Of a DNA stretch of 43,650 bases, positions 16,590-24,337 are shown piece by piece. The translations under genes and the position numbers were made by a program. The notes below the pieces were generated by a model that saw only the letters and a program-made list of their open reading frames with translations, did no database searches and was not told the DNA's origin. Each line of letters starts with the position of its first letter. Within the stretch, counting starts at the first letter, position 1. This DNA is from Alphaproteobacteria bacterium (GTDB taxonomy: Bacteria > Pseudomonadota > Alphaproteobacteria > MPNO01 > UBA830). Location of the stretch: positions 1-43,650 of the forward strand of contig JAJEBT010000189.1 in the NCBI GenBank assembly GCA_022822405.1, in the 5' to 3' direction.

Positions 16590-17603
16590 TCACGCGGAAT
16601 CGTAGATGACTTCGAGGGACGGTTTCTCGGAGACGCCGCCGCCGCACATGTCGGCAAGGGTCGCCGGCTGCAGGACAACGTCCCGGCCGACCTGGTCGCT
16701 GGAAAACAGGTTGAGAAGGCTGTCCTGCTCAAGCGGCGCCGGATGCCGGGGCGGCGCTTCGGAGACGTTCGTCGCCAGCTCTCCGAACATTGCGCCCCAC
16801 TGGCCGCCGGGGTAGCCGATTATCCGATATTTCGCGCTCTTGCGGCGGATATCCTCGTGCGCCGGTATCGATGCAAGGACCGGAATGCCGACCGCTTCGC
16901 AGAAAGCCTGCGCTTCGCCGGTACCGTCGTCTTTGTTGACGACCATGCCGGCGACTCCGACATTGCCGCCGAGCTTGCGGAAATACTGCACCGCCGAACA
17001 GACATTGTTGGCGACGTAGAGCGACTGGAGGTCGTTCGAGCCGACGACGATCACCTTCTGGCACATGTCGCGAGCGATTGGCAGGCCGAACCCGCCGCAC
17101 ACCACGTCGCCCAGGAAGTCCAGCAGGACGTAATCGAATCCCCAATCGTGAAAGCCGAGTTTTTCCAGCGTTTCGAAACCGTGGATGATGCCGCGGCCGC
17201 CGCACCCGCGGCCGACTTCCGGCCCTCCCAGCTCCATCGCGAAAACGCCGTCCCGTACGAAGCAGACGTCTCCGACGGAGACTTCTTCACCTGCGGCTTT
17301 CTTGCGCGACGAGGTTTCTATGATCGTCGGACAGGCCTTGCCGCCGAACAGCAGGGATGTCGTATCGCTTTTCGGATCGCAGCCGATCAAGAGAACGCGC
17401 TTGCCCTGCTGCGCCATCATGTAAGAGAGGTTGGCGAGCGTGAAGCTCTTGCCGATTCCGCCCTTGCCGTAGATGGCGACGATTTGCGTTTCCCTGGTCG
17501 CCGGAGCGAAAGGAACGGGATCGGGCTCTATGGCGGCTTCAGCGCGCAGCCCCTGGACGTAATCGCGGGCGGCATCCGACGGGGCGCTGTCGAGACTGGT
17601 CAT
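16590..17603 (-). CDS. bchX: chlorophyllide a reductase iron protein, subunit X
   Basis: A 337-residue NifH-like ATPase that delivers electrons to BchYZ. The P-loop YGKGGIGKSFT lies at about residues 45-55, switch region LIGCDPKSDTTSLLFGG follows, and the [4Fe-4S] cysteines lie in the CGGRGII and DVVCGGFGLPIA segments. The ATG at 17603 is preceded by GGAGAAA and overlaps the bchC stop by four bases (ATGA), so the two are coupled. An upstream in-frame ATG would run 12 codons into bchC and is less likely. Confidence 0.97.
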   Translation of the reverse strand: MTSLDSAPSDAARDYVQGLRAEAAIEPDPVPFAPATRETQIVAIYGKGGIGKSFTLANLSYMMAQQGKRVLLIGCDPKSDTTSLLFGGKACPTIIETSSRKKAAGEEVSVGDVCFVRDGVFAMELGGPEVGRGCGGRGIIHGFETLEKLGFHDWGFDYVLLDFLGDVVCGGFGLPIARDMCQKVIVVGSNDLQSLYVANNVCSAVQYFRKLGGNVGVAGMVVNKDDGTGEAQAFCEAVGIPVLASIPAHEDIRRKSAKYRIIGYPGGQWGAMFGELATNVSEAPPRHPAPLEQDSLLNLFSSDQVGRDVVLQPATLADMCGGGVSEKPSLEVIYDSA

Positions 17604-18541
17604 TGTAAGTTTCTCCAGTCCAGAACCATCTTCAGGCATGCCGGATTGTTGAACGCCGTCTCATAGGCCGCCAGTGCGCCTTCCGGAGCGCTCCGGTGGG
17701 TAATCAGGCCATCGAGCGACAGGAATTGCGCACCGAGAAAGGCGTCGACCGCCTGCATGTCAGGCTTCTTCCACTCGGCGCTGACTCGGATCCGCGCTTC
17801 ACGTATGAAGGCGGGCGGGAAGGCGAAAGAAAGCGGTTTGTCGTAAAAGCCGGCCAGCACGACCTCGCCGCCCGGCGCGAGGCGGGCGATCGAAGCGTCG
17901 AGTATCGCTGAATCTCCGCTGGCGTCGAAGATCGCGCGATAGTCCGTGCGCCGGTCTTCGTCGGGATGAACGACACTATAGCCGTCTGCGCCACCCATGC
18001 GGCTGGCGGCCCGCTCCCACACGACGGGCGGATCGAAGCCCTTAGCCAACGCGATTCGCGCGAGCAGCCGTCCGAGAATGCCGTGTCCGACGACGAGGTC
18101 CGGAGGGGCCGCGTCCCTGCTGGCCAGGGCATGATGCGCGGTCGCGGCAAGCGCCAGCAGAACGCCGCGTTCTTCCAGACTCTCTTCGATCGGCTCGACA
18201 CGTTCTGCAGGAACGACAACGCGCGATGCGGCGCCGCCGAATAGCCCGTTGGTTTCGCCGAAACAGCGGGCGCCGGGTACGAATACCCGGTCGCCGATGT
18301 TCAGGCCGGCGCTCCGGCAAGTCTCCGCGACGCGGCCGACCGATTCGTATCCCGGAACAAGCGGATAGGCCATGCCCGGAAAGGTCGGCATCCGGCCGGT
18401 CCAAAGCAGGCGCTCGGTCCCTGCGCTGATCGCGCTCCATTCTATGTCGACAACGACATCGCCGTCTTGCGGGGGCGTAAGCTCAAGCTGGCTCAGCGCC
18501 AGCTTGCCCGGTTCTTCTATGACAACTGCAACCGTCTTCAT
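17600..18541 (-). CDS. bchC: 3-hydroxyethyl bacteriochlorophyllide a dehydrogenase
   Basis: A 313-residue member of the medium-chain dehydrogenase superfamily that oxidises the C3 hydroxyethyl group to acetyl, giving bacteriochlorophyllide a. It starts MKTVAVVIEEPGKLALSQLE and contains the substrate-domain stretch WSAISAGTERLLWTGRMP and a Rossmann segment (VVGHGILGRLLARIA). It is the first bch gene after crtF. The 87 bases between crtF and bchC carry two PpsR boxes and a possible promoter, so the operon has an internal regulated promoter here. Confidence 0.97.
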   Translation of the reverse strand: MKTVAVVIEEPGKLALSQLELTPPQDGDVVVDIEWSAISAGTERLLWTGRMPTFPGMAYPLVPGYESVGRVAETCRSAGLNIGDRVFVPGARCFGETNGLFGGAASRVVVPAERVEPIEESLEERGVLLALAATAHHALASRDAAPPDLVVGHGILGRLLARIALAKGFDPPVVWERAASRMGGADGYSVVHPDEDRRTDYRAIFDASGDSAILDASIARLAPGGEVVLAGFYDKPLSFAFPPAFIREARIRVSAEWKKPDMQAVDAFLGAQFLSLDGLITHRSAPEGALAAYETAFNNPACLKMVLDWRNLQ

Positions 18542-18584
18542 CCCGGCCCCTGTCCGGCATGGGTACCGCGCCAAGGTTTATGAT

Positions 18585-18628
18585 TGTCACAATAATTGGA
18601 CAATAAAGACTGTCAATTAAAATTTACT
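18585..18628. promoter_or_regulatory. tandem PpsR boxes at the bchC promoter
   Basis: Box 1 is TGT-N12-ACA at 18585-18602, a perfect match. Box 2 at 18611-18628 is TGT-N12-ACT, one base off. The spacer between them is 8 bases. On the bchC strand, TTGACA (18616-18611) and TATTGT (18594-18589), 16 bases apart, make a plausible promoter that both boxes cover, so bound PpsR would block polymerase. Paired boxes 8 bp apart are known from the bchC promoter of Rhodobacter capsulatus (CrtJ). Confidence 0.85.
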
Positions 18629-19750
18629 CTAATTGGTCGCTGGCACCGTCGCCTCGACGACCTGCACGAGAACGGGCAGATCGGTCCGGATCAAGCGCGG
18701 CCGCACGAATCCGGCCGCCTCGATCATTCGAAAGAGTTCTTCTCTTGTCCTGGGCCGGCCGCTGCCCATGGCTGTCAGATAGAACGCGAAGTAGGCATCG
18801 CCGATCGGCTCGGCGCCAGCGCAGCCTGCGAGCGGCTCAGCGAGGATCAGCGAACCGCCGCCGGACAGGCTGCGCCGTGCAGTGCCGAGCAGTTGGAGCG
18901 CTTTCGCATCATCGTGATCGTGAACGACCCGGATCAACGTTAAGGCTTCCGCTCCGGCAGGCAGAGCGTCGCGAAAGAAATCGCCGCCCACGATCCGGAT
19001 CCGGTCGCCAAAAGATGCTTCCGACAATCGAATGCGAGCGCGCTCGACGACGGGCGGCAGGTCGAACAAAATGAACTTTTGTTTGGGGTTCCTGACAGCC
19101 GCCGCCTCGACGAACGCGCCGTCGCCACCCCCCAGGTCCATAACGCAATCGAACCTGTCGAAGCTGACGGCATCGAGAATTTGCGTCGAGATCATCTCCT
19201 GAGTCGCAGCCATGAGCGTGGTGTAATTCACGACGGATGCTGCAGGCAGCGCACGCGGATTTTCGCATCTTGCGTAGGGCCAGTAACGAGCAACGGCGCA
19301 ACTGCCGTTTGCTGACCGCAGGAGTTCGACCGGATCGTGCAGGTCAGCGTAGAGGTCGCTGTGATGTTCGACCATCGCTACCAGCGAGGGATTCGCCAGC
19401 AGCGTTGCACCGAGGGCCCCGAGACCGAAACGCCCGCCGTCGCGCCGGTCCGCGAGCTTCAGAGAAACCGCGGCGCGCAGCAATCGTTCCGTCGCCTCTT
19501 CCGGCAAACCGATCTTCCGCGCCAGTTCTGAACCGGACATCGGCGCTTCGGCGAGAGCGTCGAAGAGATTCAGCCGGACGCAGGCAAGCAGAACCTGGGA
19601 ATAGACGAACCCGGCGCAAAGATCGAACAGGGCGCGGGCGTTGCCACGGGCTATCGGTCGCGTCATCGGGAACGAGGTCGCCCAGCGCAAGAACCTCCGA
19701 TTTGTCAAGAGTCGGTCGCGCCAGGTCAGCACCGAGTCACGGATGGACAT
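18629..19750 (-). CDS. crtF: demethylspheroidene/hydroxyneurosporene O-methyltransferase
   Basis: A 373-residue SAM-dependent methyltransferase that methylates the C1 hydroxyl of acyclic carotenoids, giving methoxy end groups. An N-terminal winged-helix dimerisation part (about 40-130) is followed by the SAM-binding motif VMDLGGGDGAFVEAA and the catalytic-region stretch LIRVVHDHDDAKALQLL. It lies between crtE and bchC in the standard superoperon order. The gap to crtE is 51 bases. The stop codon touches the second PpsR box of bchC. Confidence 0.95.
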   Translation of the reverse strand: MSIRDSVLTWRDRLLTNRRFLRWATSFPMTRPIARGNARALFDLCAGFVYSQVLLACVRLNLFDALAEAPMSGSELARKIGLPEEATERLLRAAVSLKLADRRDGGRFGLGALGATLLANPSLVAMVEHHSDLYADLHDPVELLRSANGSCAVARYWPYARCENPRALPAASVVNYTTLMAATQEMISTQILDAVSFDRFDCVMDLGGGDGAFVEAAAVRNPKQKFILFDLPPVVERARIRLSEASFGDRIRIVGGDFFRDALPAGAEALTLIRVVHDHDDAKALQLLGTARRSLSGGGSLILAEPLAGCAGAEPIGDAYFAFYLTAMGSGRPRTREELFRMIEAAGFVRPRLIRTDLPVLVQVVEATVPATN

Positions 19751-19801
19751 CCATCTTATCGCGTATCCGAAGAGGTTCAGCGTCCGCTGGATCGGGTTCG
19801 G

Positions 19802-20671
19802 TCATGCCGCCAGACGCTGGATTTCCGGTGGCAGGAATTTGCCCGCCTCCAAGTGAATGGATGCGCGCAGGCCTTCCGCTCCCGGACAGTCCGGTATCGA
19901 CGCAGCGGCTTGTGCCACCTTGTGTTTCAGACGCGCCTTTGCGCCGAACAATCCCAGTTCCCGAACTGCGCTCGGCCGGTCGAGGGCTTCATCGCGCCCG
20001 ATCGGCTTGCCGAGATCATACGGATCGCCGACGGCGTCCCGGAGGTCGTCGGCCACCTGATAGGCTTCGCCGAGTATTTCTCCCAAGGTCCGCCACGATT
20101 GGCTGCTTGCGCCCGCCGCAGCAGCTCCGGCTTCCGTCGCAGCGGCGAACAGTGCACCCGTCTTGGCACGCTGATACACCTCGAGATCGATCGCAGCCTC
20201 GCTTTCCCAAGCCTGGCCCGCAGTTATCCCGTGAACCGCGCCGACCGAACGGGACACTATTCCGATCAGATCGACAATCCGGGCAGGATGAGCCCCGGCG
20301 CTTCGCGACAGCGTTTCGAAAGCCAGGACGATCAGGCCATCGCCGGCCAGCACGGCGATCTCCTCGCCGAACGCCTTGTGGACAGAAGGCTTTCCGCGCC
20401 GGTAGTCCGCATCGTCGAAACAGGGAAGGTCGTCGTGCACCAGCGAGGCGCAGTGCAGCAGTTCGATTGCCGTTGCCGCAGCATCGGTGATCTCCGGTCG
20501 ATCGTCGAGGCAGGCCTCAGCGACGGCGTAGCAGAGTCGGGGCCGCACCCGGGCGCCGCCCGGGAAAACAGCGTAGCGCATGGCTTGTGTGAGCTTTGGA
20601 GGACTGCTCGGCCCGGCCACCGTGTCGATCGAAGCCTCGATTGCCCGATTGATACGCGCCAACGGTTCCAT
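19802..20671 (-). CDS. crtE: geranylgeranyl diphosphate synthase
   Basis: A 289-residue trans-prenyltransferase making GGPP for carotenoids and probably for the bacteriochlorophyll tail. The first aspartate-rich motif is D80-D-L-P-C-F-D86-D87, and GGARVRP (38-44) precedes it. The second motif is DDLRD, with DDxxD spacing retained. It heads the superoperon that runs through crtF and bchCXYZ to puf. Its promoter region is shared with divergent crtD and carries two perfect PpsR boxes. On its strand, TTACAC and TATGAC 17 bases apart could be the promoter. Confidence 0.95.
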   Translation of the reverse strand: MEPLARINRAIEASIDTVAGPSSPPKLTQAMRYAVFPGGARVRPRLCYAVAEACLDDRPEITDAAATAIELLHCASLVHDDLPCFDDADYRRGKPSVHKAFGEEIAVLAGDGLIVLAFETLSRSAGAHPARIVDLIGIVSRSVGAVHGITAGQAWESEAAIDLEVYQRAKTGALFAAATEAGAAAAGASSQSWRTLGEILGEAYQVADDLRDAVGDPYDLGKPIGRDEALDRPSAVRELGLFGAKARLKHKVAQAAASIPDCPGAEGLRASIHLEAGKFLPPEIQRLAA

Positions 20672-20715
20672 GATGCCCCGCCTAACTTTCGATGTTGCAG
20701 ATTTCTCCGTGAGTA

Positions 20716-20759
20716 TGTCATATTTTTTTTACACTAGATAGTGTAATTTATCTGGTACA
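20716..20759. promoter_or_regulatory. tandem PpsR boxes in the divergent crtE/crtD promoter region
   Basis: Two perfect TGT-N12-ACA boxes lie at 20716-20733 and 20742-20759 with an 8-base spacer. The spacer and the inner half-sites form a further palindrome, TACACT-AGAT-AGTGTA. The whole gap between the two start codons is 102 bases, so one pair of boxes must serve both directions. Confidence 0.88.
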
Positions 20760-20773
20760 TCGGAGTTTGAGAT

Positions 20774-22321
20774 TTGACGGCTCCTCGCGACCGCGTCGCG
20801 ATTGTCGGCGCCGGGATCGGCGGATTGGCAGCCGCTACCACACTCGCCTCTGCCGGAATGGCGGTTACCGTTCTGGAAAAGGAAGCCGCGCCCGGCGGGA
20901 AAATTCGGCAAATCGCCTTCGGCAATATCGGCATCGACGCGGGACCGACCGTTTTCACGATGCGTTGGATATTCGACGAGATCGCCGCAGCTGCAGGCAC
21001 GGTGCTGGACGATCTTGTGACCTTGCGCCCGGCCACGGTGCTCGCGCGCCATGCCTGGGATGACACGGGTTATCTCGACCTGTTCGCCGACCGCGACGCG
21101 AGCGCCGAGGCGATCCGCGACTTCGCCGGTTCCCGCGAAGCCGACGGCTACCGGAAATTCTGCGAACAGGCCGAACAAACCTACAGGACGCTGGAGCGAT
21201 CGTTCATCCGCAGCAATCGGCCTTCGCCGATGACTCTGGTCGCGCTGGCCGGCGTATCCGGCATCGCCGACCTGTGGCGCATCTCGCCTTTCGAGACCCT
21301 CTGGGCGTTTCTCGGGCGGTATTTTCGGGACATCCGGCTTCGGCAATTGTTCGGCCGCTACGCGACCTATTGCGGCTCGTCGCCCTTCCTGGCGCCGGCA
21401 ACCCTGATGTTGATCGCCCATGTCGAACAGACCGGCGTCTGGCTCGTCGAAGGCGGAATGCATCGTCTGGCCCGGGCTTTCGCCGGTCTCGCCCGGAGCA
21501 AGAGCGCGACGATCCTGTGCAACACCAATGTCGCGGCCATCGAAGCGGATGGCGATGGGGTCATCGGCGTTCGCCTCGACTCCGGCGAAACGATCCCGGC
21601 CGGCACGGTAATCGCCAATGCCGACATATCGGCGCTTTCGTCCGGTCGGTTCGGCAAGGCCGTCGGTCGGGCGGTTCCCAGCGTGCCGTTCGAAAACCGG
21701 AGCCTCTCGGCAATTACCGTGAATTCGATCGCCGACACCGGAGGCTTCCCCCTCGCGCGGCATACCGTGTTCTTTTCCGGAGATTACGAAGCGGAATTCG
21801 ACGCGCTGTTCGGCGCAGGCGCCATACCGCAGGAGCCGACGATCTATGTGTGCGCCCAGGATCGAGACGACACCGGAGCGCGACCGGGATCCGGAGCCGA
21901 ACGCATCTTCTGCCTTGTCAACGCACCGGCGGATGGCGACCGTTGTCTCTACGGCCGAAGGGAGAGAGAGAAATGCGAGTCCAATCTTTACCGTCGGCTC
22001 GAGCGCTGCGGACTGACGCTCAGGACGGATCCGGCCCGTACGGCGATAACGACACCTCTGGAATTCCATCGACTGTTTCCCGGGACGGGCGGCGGGCTCT
22101 ACGGCAGGGCCAGCCACGGGTGGAGCGCGTCGTTTCAGCGGCCGACTGCACGGACGAAAATTCCGGGTCTATATCTGGCAGGGGGCAGCGTGCATCCGGG
22201 AGCTGGCGTTCCGATGGCGGCGCTTTCCGGGAAAATGGCGGCCGAGGCGGTTCTGAAGGATTGCGGTTCGATGCGCCGGTCGTCCGCAACGGCTACCGAT
22301 GGTGGTATGCCGACGCACTGA
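20774..22321 (+). CDS. crtD: hydroxyneurosporene (methoxyneurosporene) desaturase, TTG start
   Basis: A 515-residue FAD-dependent carotenoid desaturase acting at C3-C4 of acyclic carotenoids. The N-terminal dinucleotide-binding motif VAIVGAGIGGLAAATTLASA is directly at the start, and the C-terminal FAD stretch GLYLAGGSVHPGAGVPMAA is intact. The start is TTG at 20774, with CGGAG at 20761-20765 as ribosome binding site; no ATG or GTG lies between it and the Rossmann motif. CrtI is a paralogue, but the neighbours crtC and crtE favour crtD. Confidence 0.93.
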   Translation: MTAPRDRVAIVGAGIGGLAAATTLASAGMAVTVLEKEAAPGGKIRQIAFGNIGIDAGPTVFTMRWIFDEIAAAAGTVLDDLVTLRPATVLARHAWDDTGYLDLFADRDASAEAIRDFAGSREADGYRKFCEQAEQTYRTLERSFIRSNRPSPMTLVALAGVSGIADLWRISPFETLWAFLGRYFRDIRLRQLFGRYATYCGSSPFLAPATLMLIAHVEQTGVWLVEGGMHRLARAFAGLARSKSATILCNTNVAAIEADGDGVIGVRLDSGETIPAGTVIANADISALSSGRFGKAVGRAVPSVPFENRSLSAITVNSIADTGGFPLARHTVFFSGDYEAEFDALFGAGAIPQEPTIYVCAQDRDDTGARPGSGAERIFCLVNAPADGDRCLYGRREREKCESNLYRRLERCGLTLRTDPARTAITTPLEFHRLFPGTGGGLYGRASHGWSASFQRPTARTKIPGLYLAGGSVHPGAGVPMAALSGKMAAEAVLKDCGSMRRSSATATDGGMPTH

Positions 22322-23184
22322 GCGATGACGGCGAAAATGCGCTGATCGTCATCGCCTTCGTCGGCAGCGCGTTTTCTCCCTACTATCGCAGAGCGCGCTG
22401 GCTCGAGCGCGGCGATCCCGATAATCACTGCGCGCTGAACGTTGCGCTTTACGGTCCGCGCGCCGATCGATGGGCTATGACCGAACGGGGCAGATCTGGC
22501 GTTTCCAGGACGCCTGCGTCGATCCGGATTGGGCCCAGCTCCCTCGACTGGGACGGTGACGCCCTGACCATCGAAGTCGACGAAATATGCGTGCCGGTGC
22601 CCCGCCGGCTGAAGGGACGCATCGTGGTCGAGCCCCTCGCCGATTGCGGCGCCGAGTTTTTCCTTAACCCCTCCGGAAGCCACCGCTGGCGCCCGATCGC
22701 CCCGATGTGCCGCGTGACAGTCGAATTGGACCGGCCCGATAGTCGATGGCAGGGCCACGGCTACCTCGACAGCAACTGCGGCGACGCCCCTCTCGAAAAC
22801 GACTTCCTGGACTGGAACTGGTCGCGGACTCATTCAGGCGATTTTGTGCGCATCCGCTACAACGTCCGGCACAAAAACGGCGCGCGGGACAGCTTGGAGT
22901 TGCAATTCGACAAAGAAGGGCGCCATGTCTGCGGATTTCCGGCTCCGGTCCTGGGTCTGCCGCGATCCCCCATCTGGCGGATGTACCGCGAAACGACATC
23001 CGACCGGCCCATCCGGGTCGTTCGCACGCTGGAGGATACCCCGTTCTACACCCGGTCAATTCTCGCCGAGACAATGCCGGCCGGCGGATCGCTTGCGGTT
23101 CACGAATGCCTGTCATTACAGCGACTTGCATATCCGCTCGTCCAAGCGATGCTGCCGTTCCGGATGCCGAGACGGCGCCGCTGA
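22261..23184 (+). CDS. crtC: acyclic carotenoid 1,2-hydratase
   Basis: A 307-residue carotenoid hydratase adding water across the terminal C1-C2 double bond (neurosporene or lycopene derivatives). Family stretches include FDAPVVRNGYRWWYADALSD, FVGSAFSPYYRRARW, HCALNVALYGPRADRWAMTE and QGHGYLDSNCGDAPLE. The start is uncertain: the only codon near the beginning of homology is TTG at 22261, which would overlap crtD by 61 bases; no ATG or GTG is in frame nearby. Translation is presumably coupled to crtD. CrtC and CrtD together with CrtF point to a spheroidene or spirilloxanthin-type pathway. Confidence 0.92.
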   Translation: MRFDAPVVRNGYRWWYADALSDDGENALIVIAFVGSAFSPYYRRARWLERGDPDNHCALNVALYGPRADRWAMTERGRSGVSRTPASIRIGPSSLDWDGDALTIEVDEICVPVPRRLKGRIVVEPLADCGAEFFLNPSGSHRWRPIAPMCRVTVELDRPDSRWQGHGYLDSNCGDAPLENDFLDWNWSRTHSGDFVRIRYNVRHKNGARDSLELQFDKEGRHVCGFPAPVLGLPRSPIWRMYRETTSDRPIRVVRTLEDTPFYTRSILAETMPAGGSLAVHECLSLQRLAYPLVQAMLPFRMPRRRR

Positions 23185-23202
23185 CGAACGGCCAAACCCG
23201 AA

Positions 23203-23346
23203 TCAATTCTCCTCCCGGGCCCTGCGTTCCGCCTCGCGGCGGTCTCTGATTGCACGATTGGTACGCCTGATTTCCCAAAGGCCGAGACCGACCGCGCCGC
23301 CGAGTACGAGGAGGATTTCGCCGACGAAGATGTAGGTGCCGTCCAT
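23203..23346 (-). CDS. small single-helix membrane protein downstream of bchO
   Basis: A 47-residue protein starting MDGTYIFVGEILLVLGGAVG, with one hydrophobic helix (about residues 5-24) and then a tail of alternating Arg and Glu (from EIRRTNRAIRDRREAERR on). The ATG at 23346 has a purine-rich GGAGGGAGCGGGAG immediately upstream. It is the last gene of the bchI-bchD-bchO run, 70 bases after bchO, and converges on crtC with an 18-base gap. I do not recognise a characterised family; an anchored protein with a charged cytoplasmic helix is what can be seen. Confidence 0.72.
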   Translation of the reverse strand: MDGTYIFVGEILLVLGGAVGLGLWEIRRTNRAIRDRREAERRAREEN

Positions 23347-23416
23347 CTCCCGCTCCCTCCCTGTCCTGACGGCGCCGGACGCTTCGGCGCATCGCGGCGG
23401 ATCGCCGGCGCCGATG

Positions 23417-24337
23417 TCACTCCGGATTTGCAGTCCGTTGTGCCGGTCGGCCTGTCCCGAATCGCGTCAACGCTTTGCCGAGATCGACGATATGCGGCGC
23501 GATCGCATCCGGCCTCTCTTCGTGTGCCAGATGACCCAAGTCCGGAAGGAGGCGGAACTCGGCGTGAGGCGCCAGTTCGCCGGCTTCTTGCGAAAAGTGA
23601 GGCGGCACCGTTCTGTCCCGCTTGCCGGCGAGTAGCAGCAGGCTCGTCTGTAGCCTGGGCAAATCCCGGGCGAGGGGCTGCAGTTGCCAATTCGCCATCA
23701 TTTCCAGCGCTGCCCGGACATGGCCGGCGTTTCGCGCCAGGGTCGCATAGCGATCGATGCCCTGCCGATCTATCCGTGAACCGGTTTCTCTGACCAGGCG
23801 TTCGACGACCCGCCGGTCCGCCGCCCGAATCGAAAACAGCCAGGGTACGATCAAGGTCCCCGCCAATAGCTTTGCCAGCGGCGAGAATACGGTACCGGCG
23901 ATGCCTCTCAGCGGCAGCAGCGCCCCGTTCAGCGAAACGATCCAATCGGGCTCTGCGTAACCCTCGAGCGTCATTTGCACGCCGATCGCCGCTCCCGCCG
24001 AATGACCGACGATGATTCTCGGGTCGACTTCAAGTTCGGCGCAGAGGTCGGCAACGGCGGTGGCAAATCCCGGCAAGGACATGCGCGAGGAAGCGGGTGC
24101 AGACGTGAAGCCGTGACCCGGCAGGTCGGGCGCGACAACGGTGAAGCCGTCCCGCAAGATCGGAAGCAGTCCGGCCCAGGAGTTGGTTGCACTGCCGGTA
24201 CCGTGAAGCATGAGTAGGCACGGACCGGTCCCGGCGATCTGCACATGCCATCTGATTCGTCCGGCACTGACGAAGCGGCTGGAATCCCGATTGGGCCAGT
24301 TCCGTCCGTCGTATTTCCACGATAGCGCGCCGCTCAT
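23417..24337 (-). CDS. bchO: BchO, alpha/beta hydrolase of the Mg-chelatase operon
   Basis: A 306-residue alpha/beta-hydrolase fold protein recognised as BchO. The lid and nucleophile regions are LMLHGTGSATNSWAG (oxyanion region), VVAPDLPGHGFT, and the nucleophile elbow VGHSAGAAIG; a late His is in LLPDLGHLAHEE. BchO is always linked to bchD/bchI and is thought to support Mg insertion into protoporphyrin IX, but its reaction is not established. The start MSGALSWKYDG at 24337 overlaps the bchD stop by four bases (ATGA). Confidence 0.93.
   Translation of the reverse strand: MSGALSWKYDGRNWPNRDSSRFVSAGRIRWHVQIAGTGPCLLMLHGTGSATNSWAGLLPILRDGFTVVAPDLPGHGFTSAPASSRMSLPGFATAVADLCAELEVDPRIIVGHSAGAAIGVQMTLEGYAEPDWIVSLNGALLPLRGIAGTVFSPLAKLLAGTLIVPWLFSIRAADRRVVERLVRETGSRIDRQGIDRYATLARNAGHVRAALEMMANWQLQPLARDLPRLQTSLLLLAGKRDRTVPPHFSQEAGELAPHAEFRLLPDLGHLAHEERPDAIAPHIVDLGKALTRFGTGRPAQRTANPE

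Noticed and set aside
19237..20490. A 417-codon open frame on the plus strand
   Set aside because: It is antisense to crtF and crtE, is rich in Arg/Pro/Ser as expected for a high-GC shadow frame, and has no recognisable motif.
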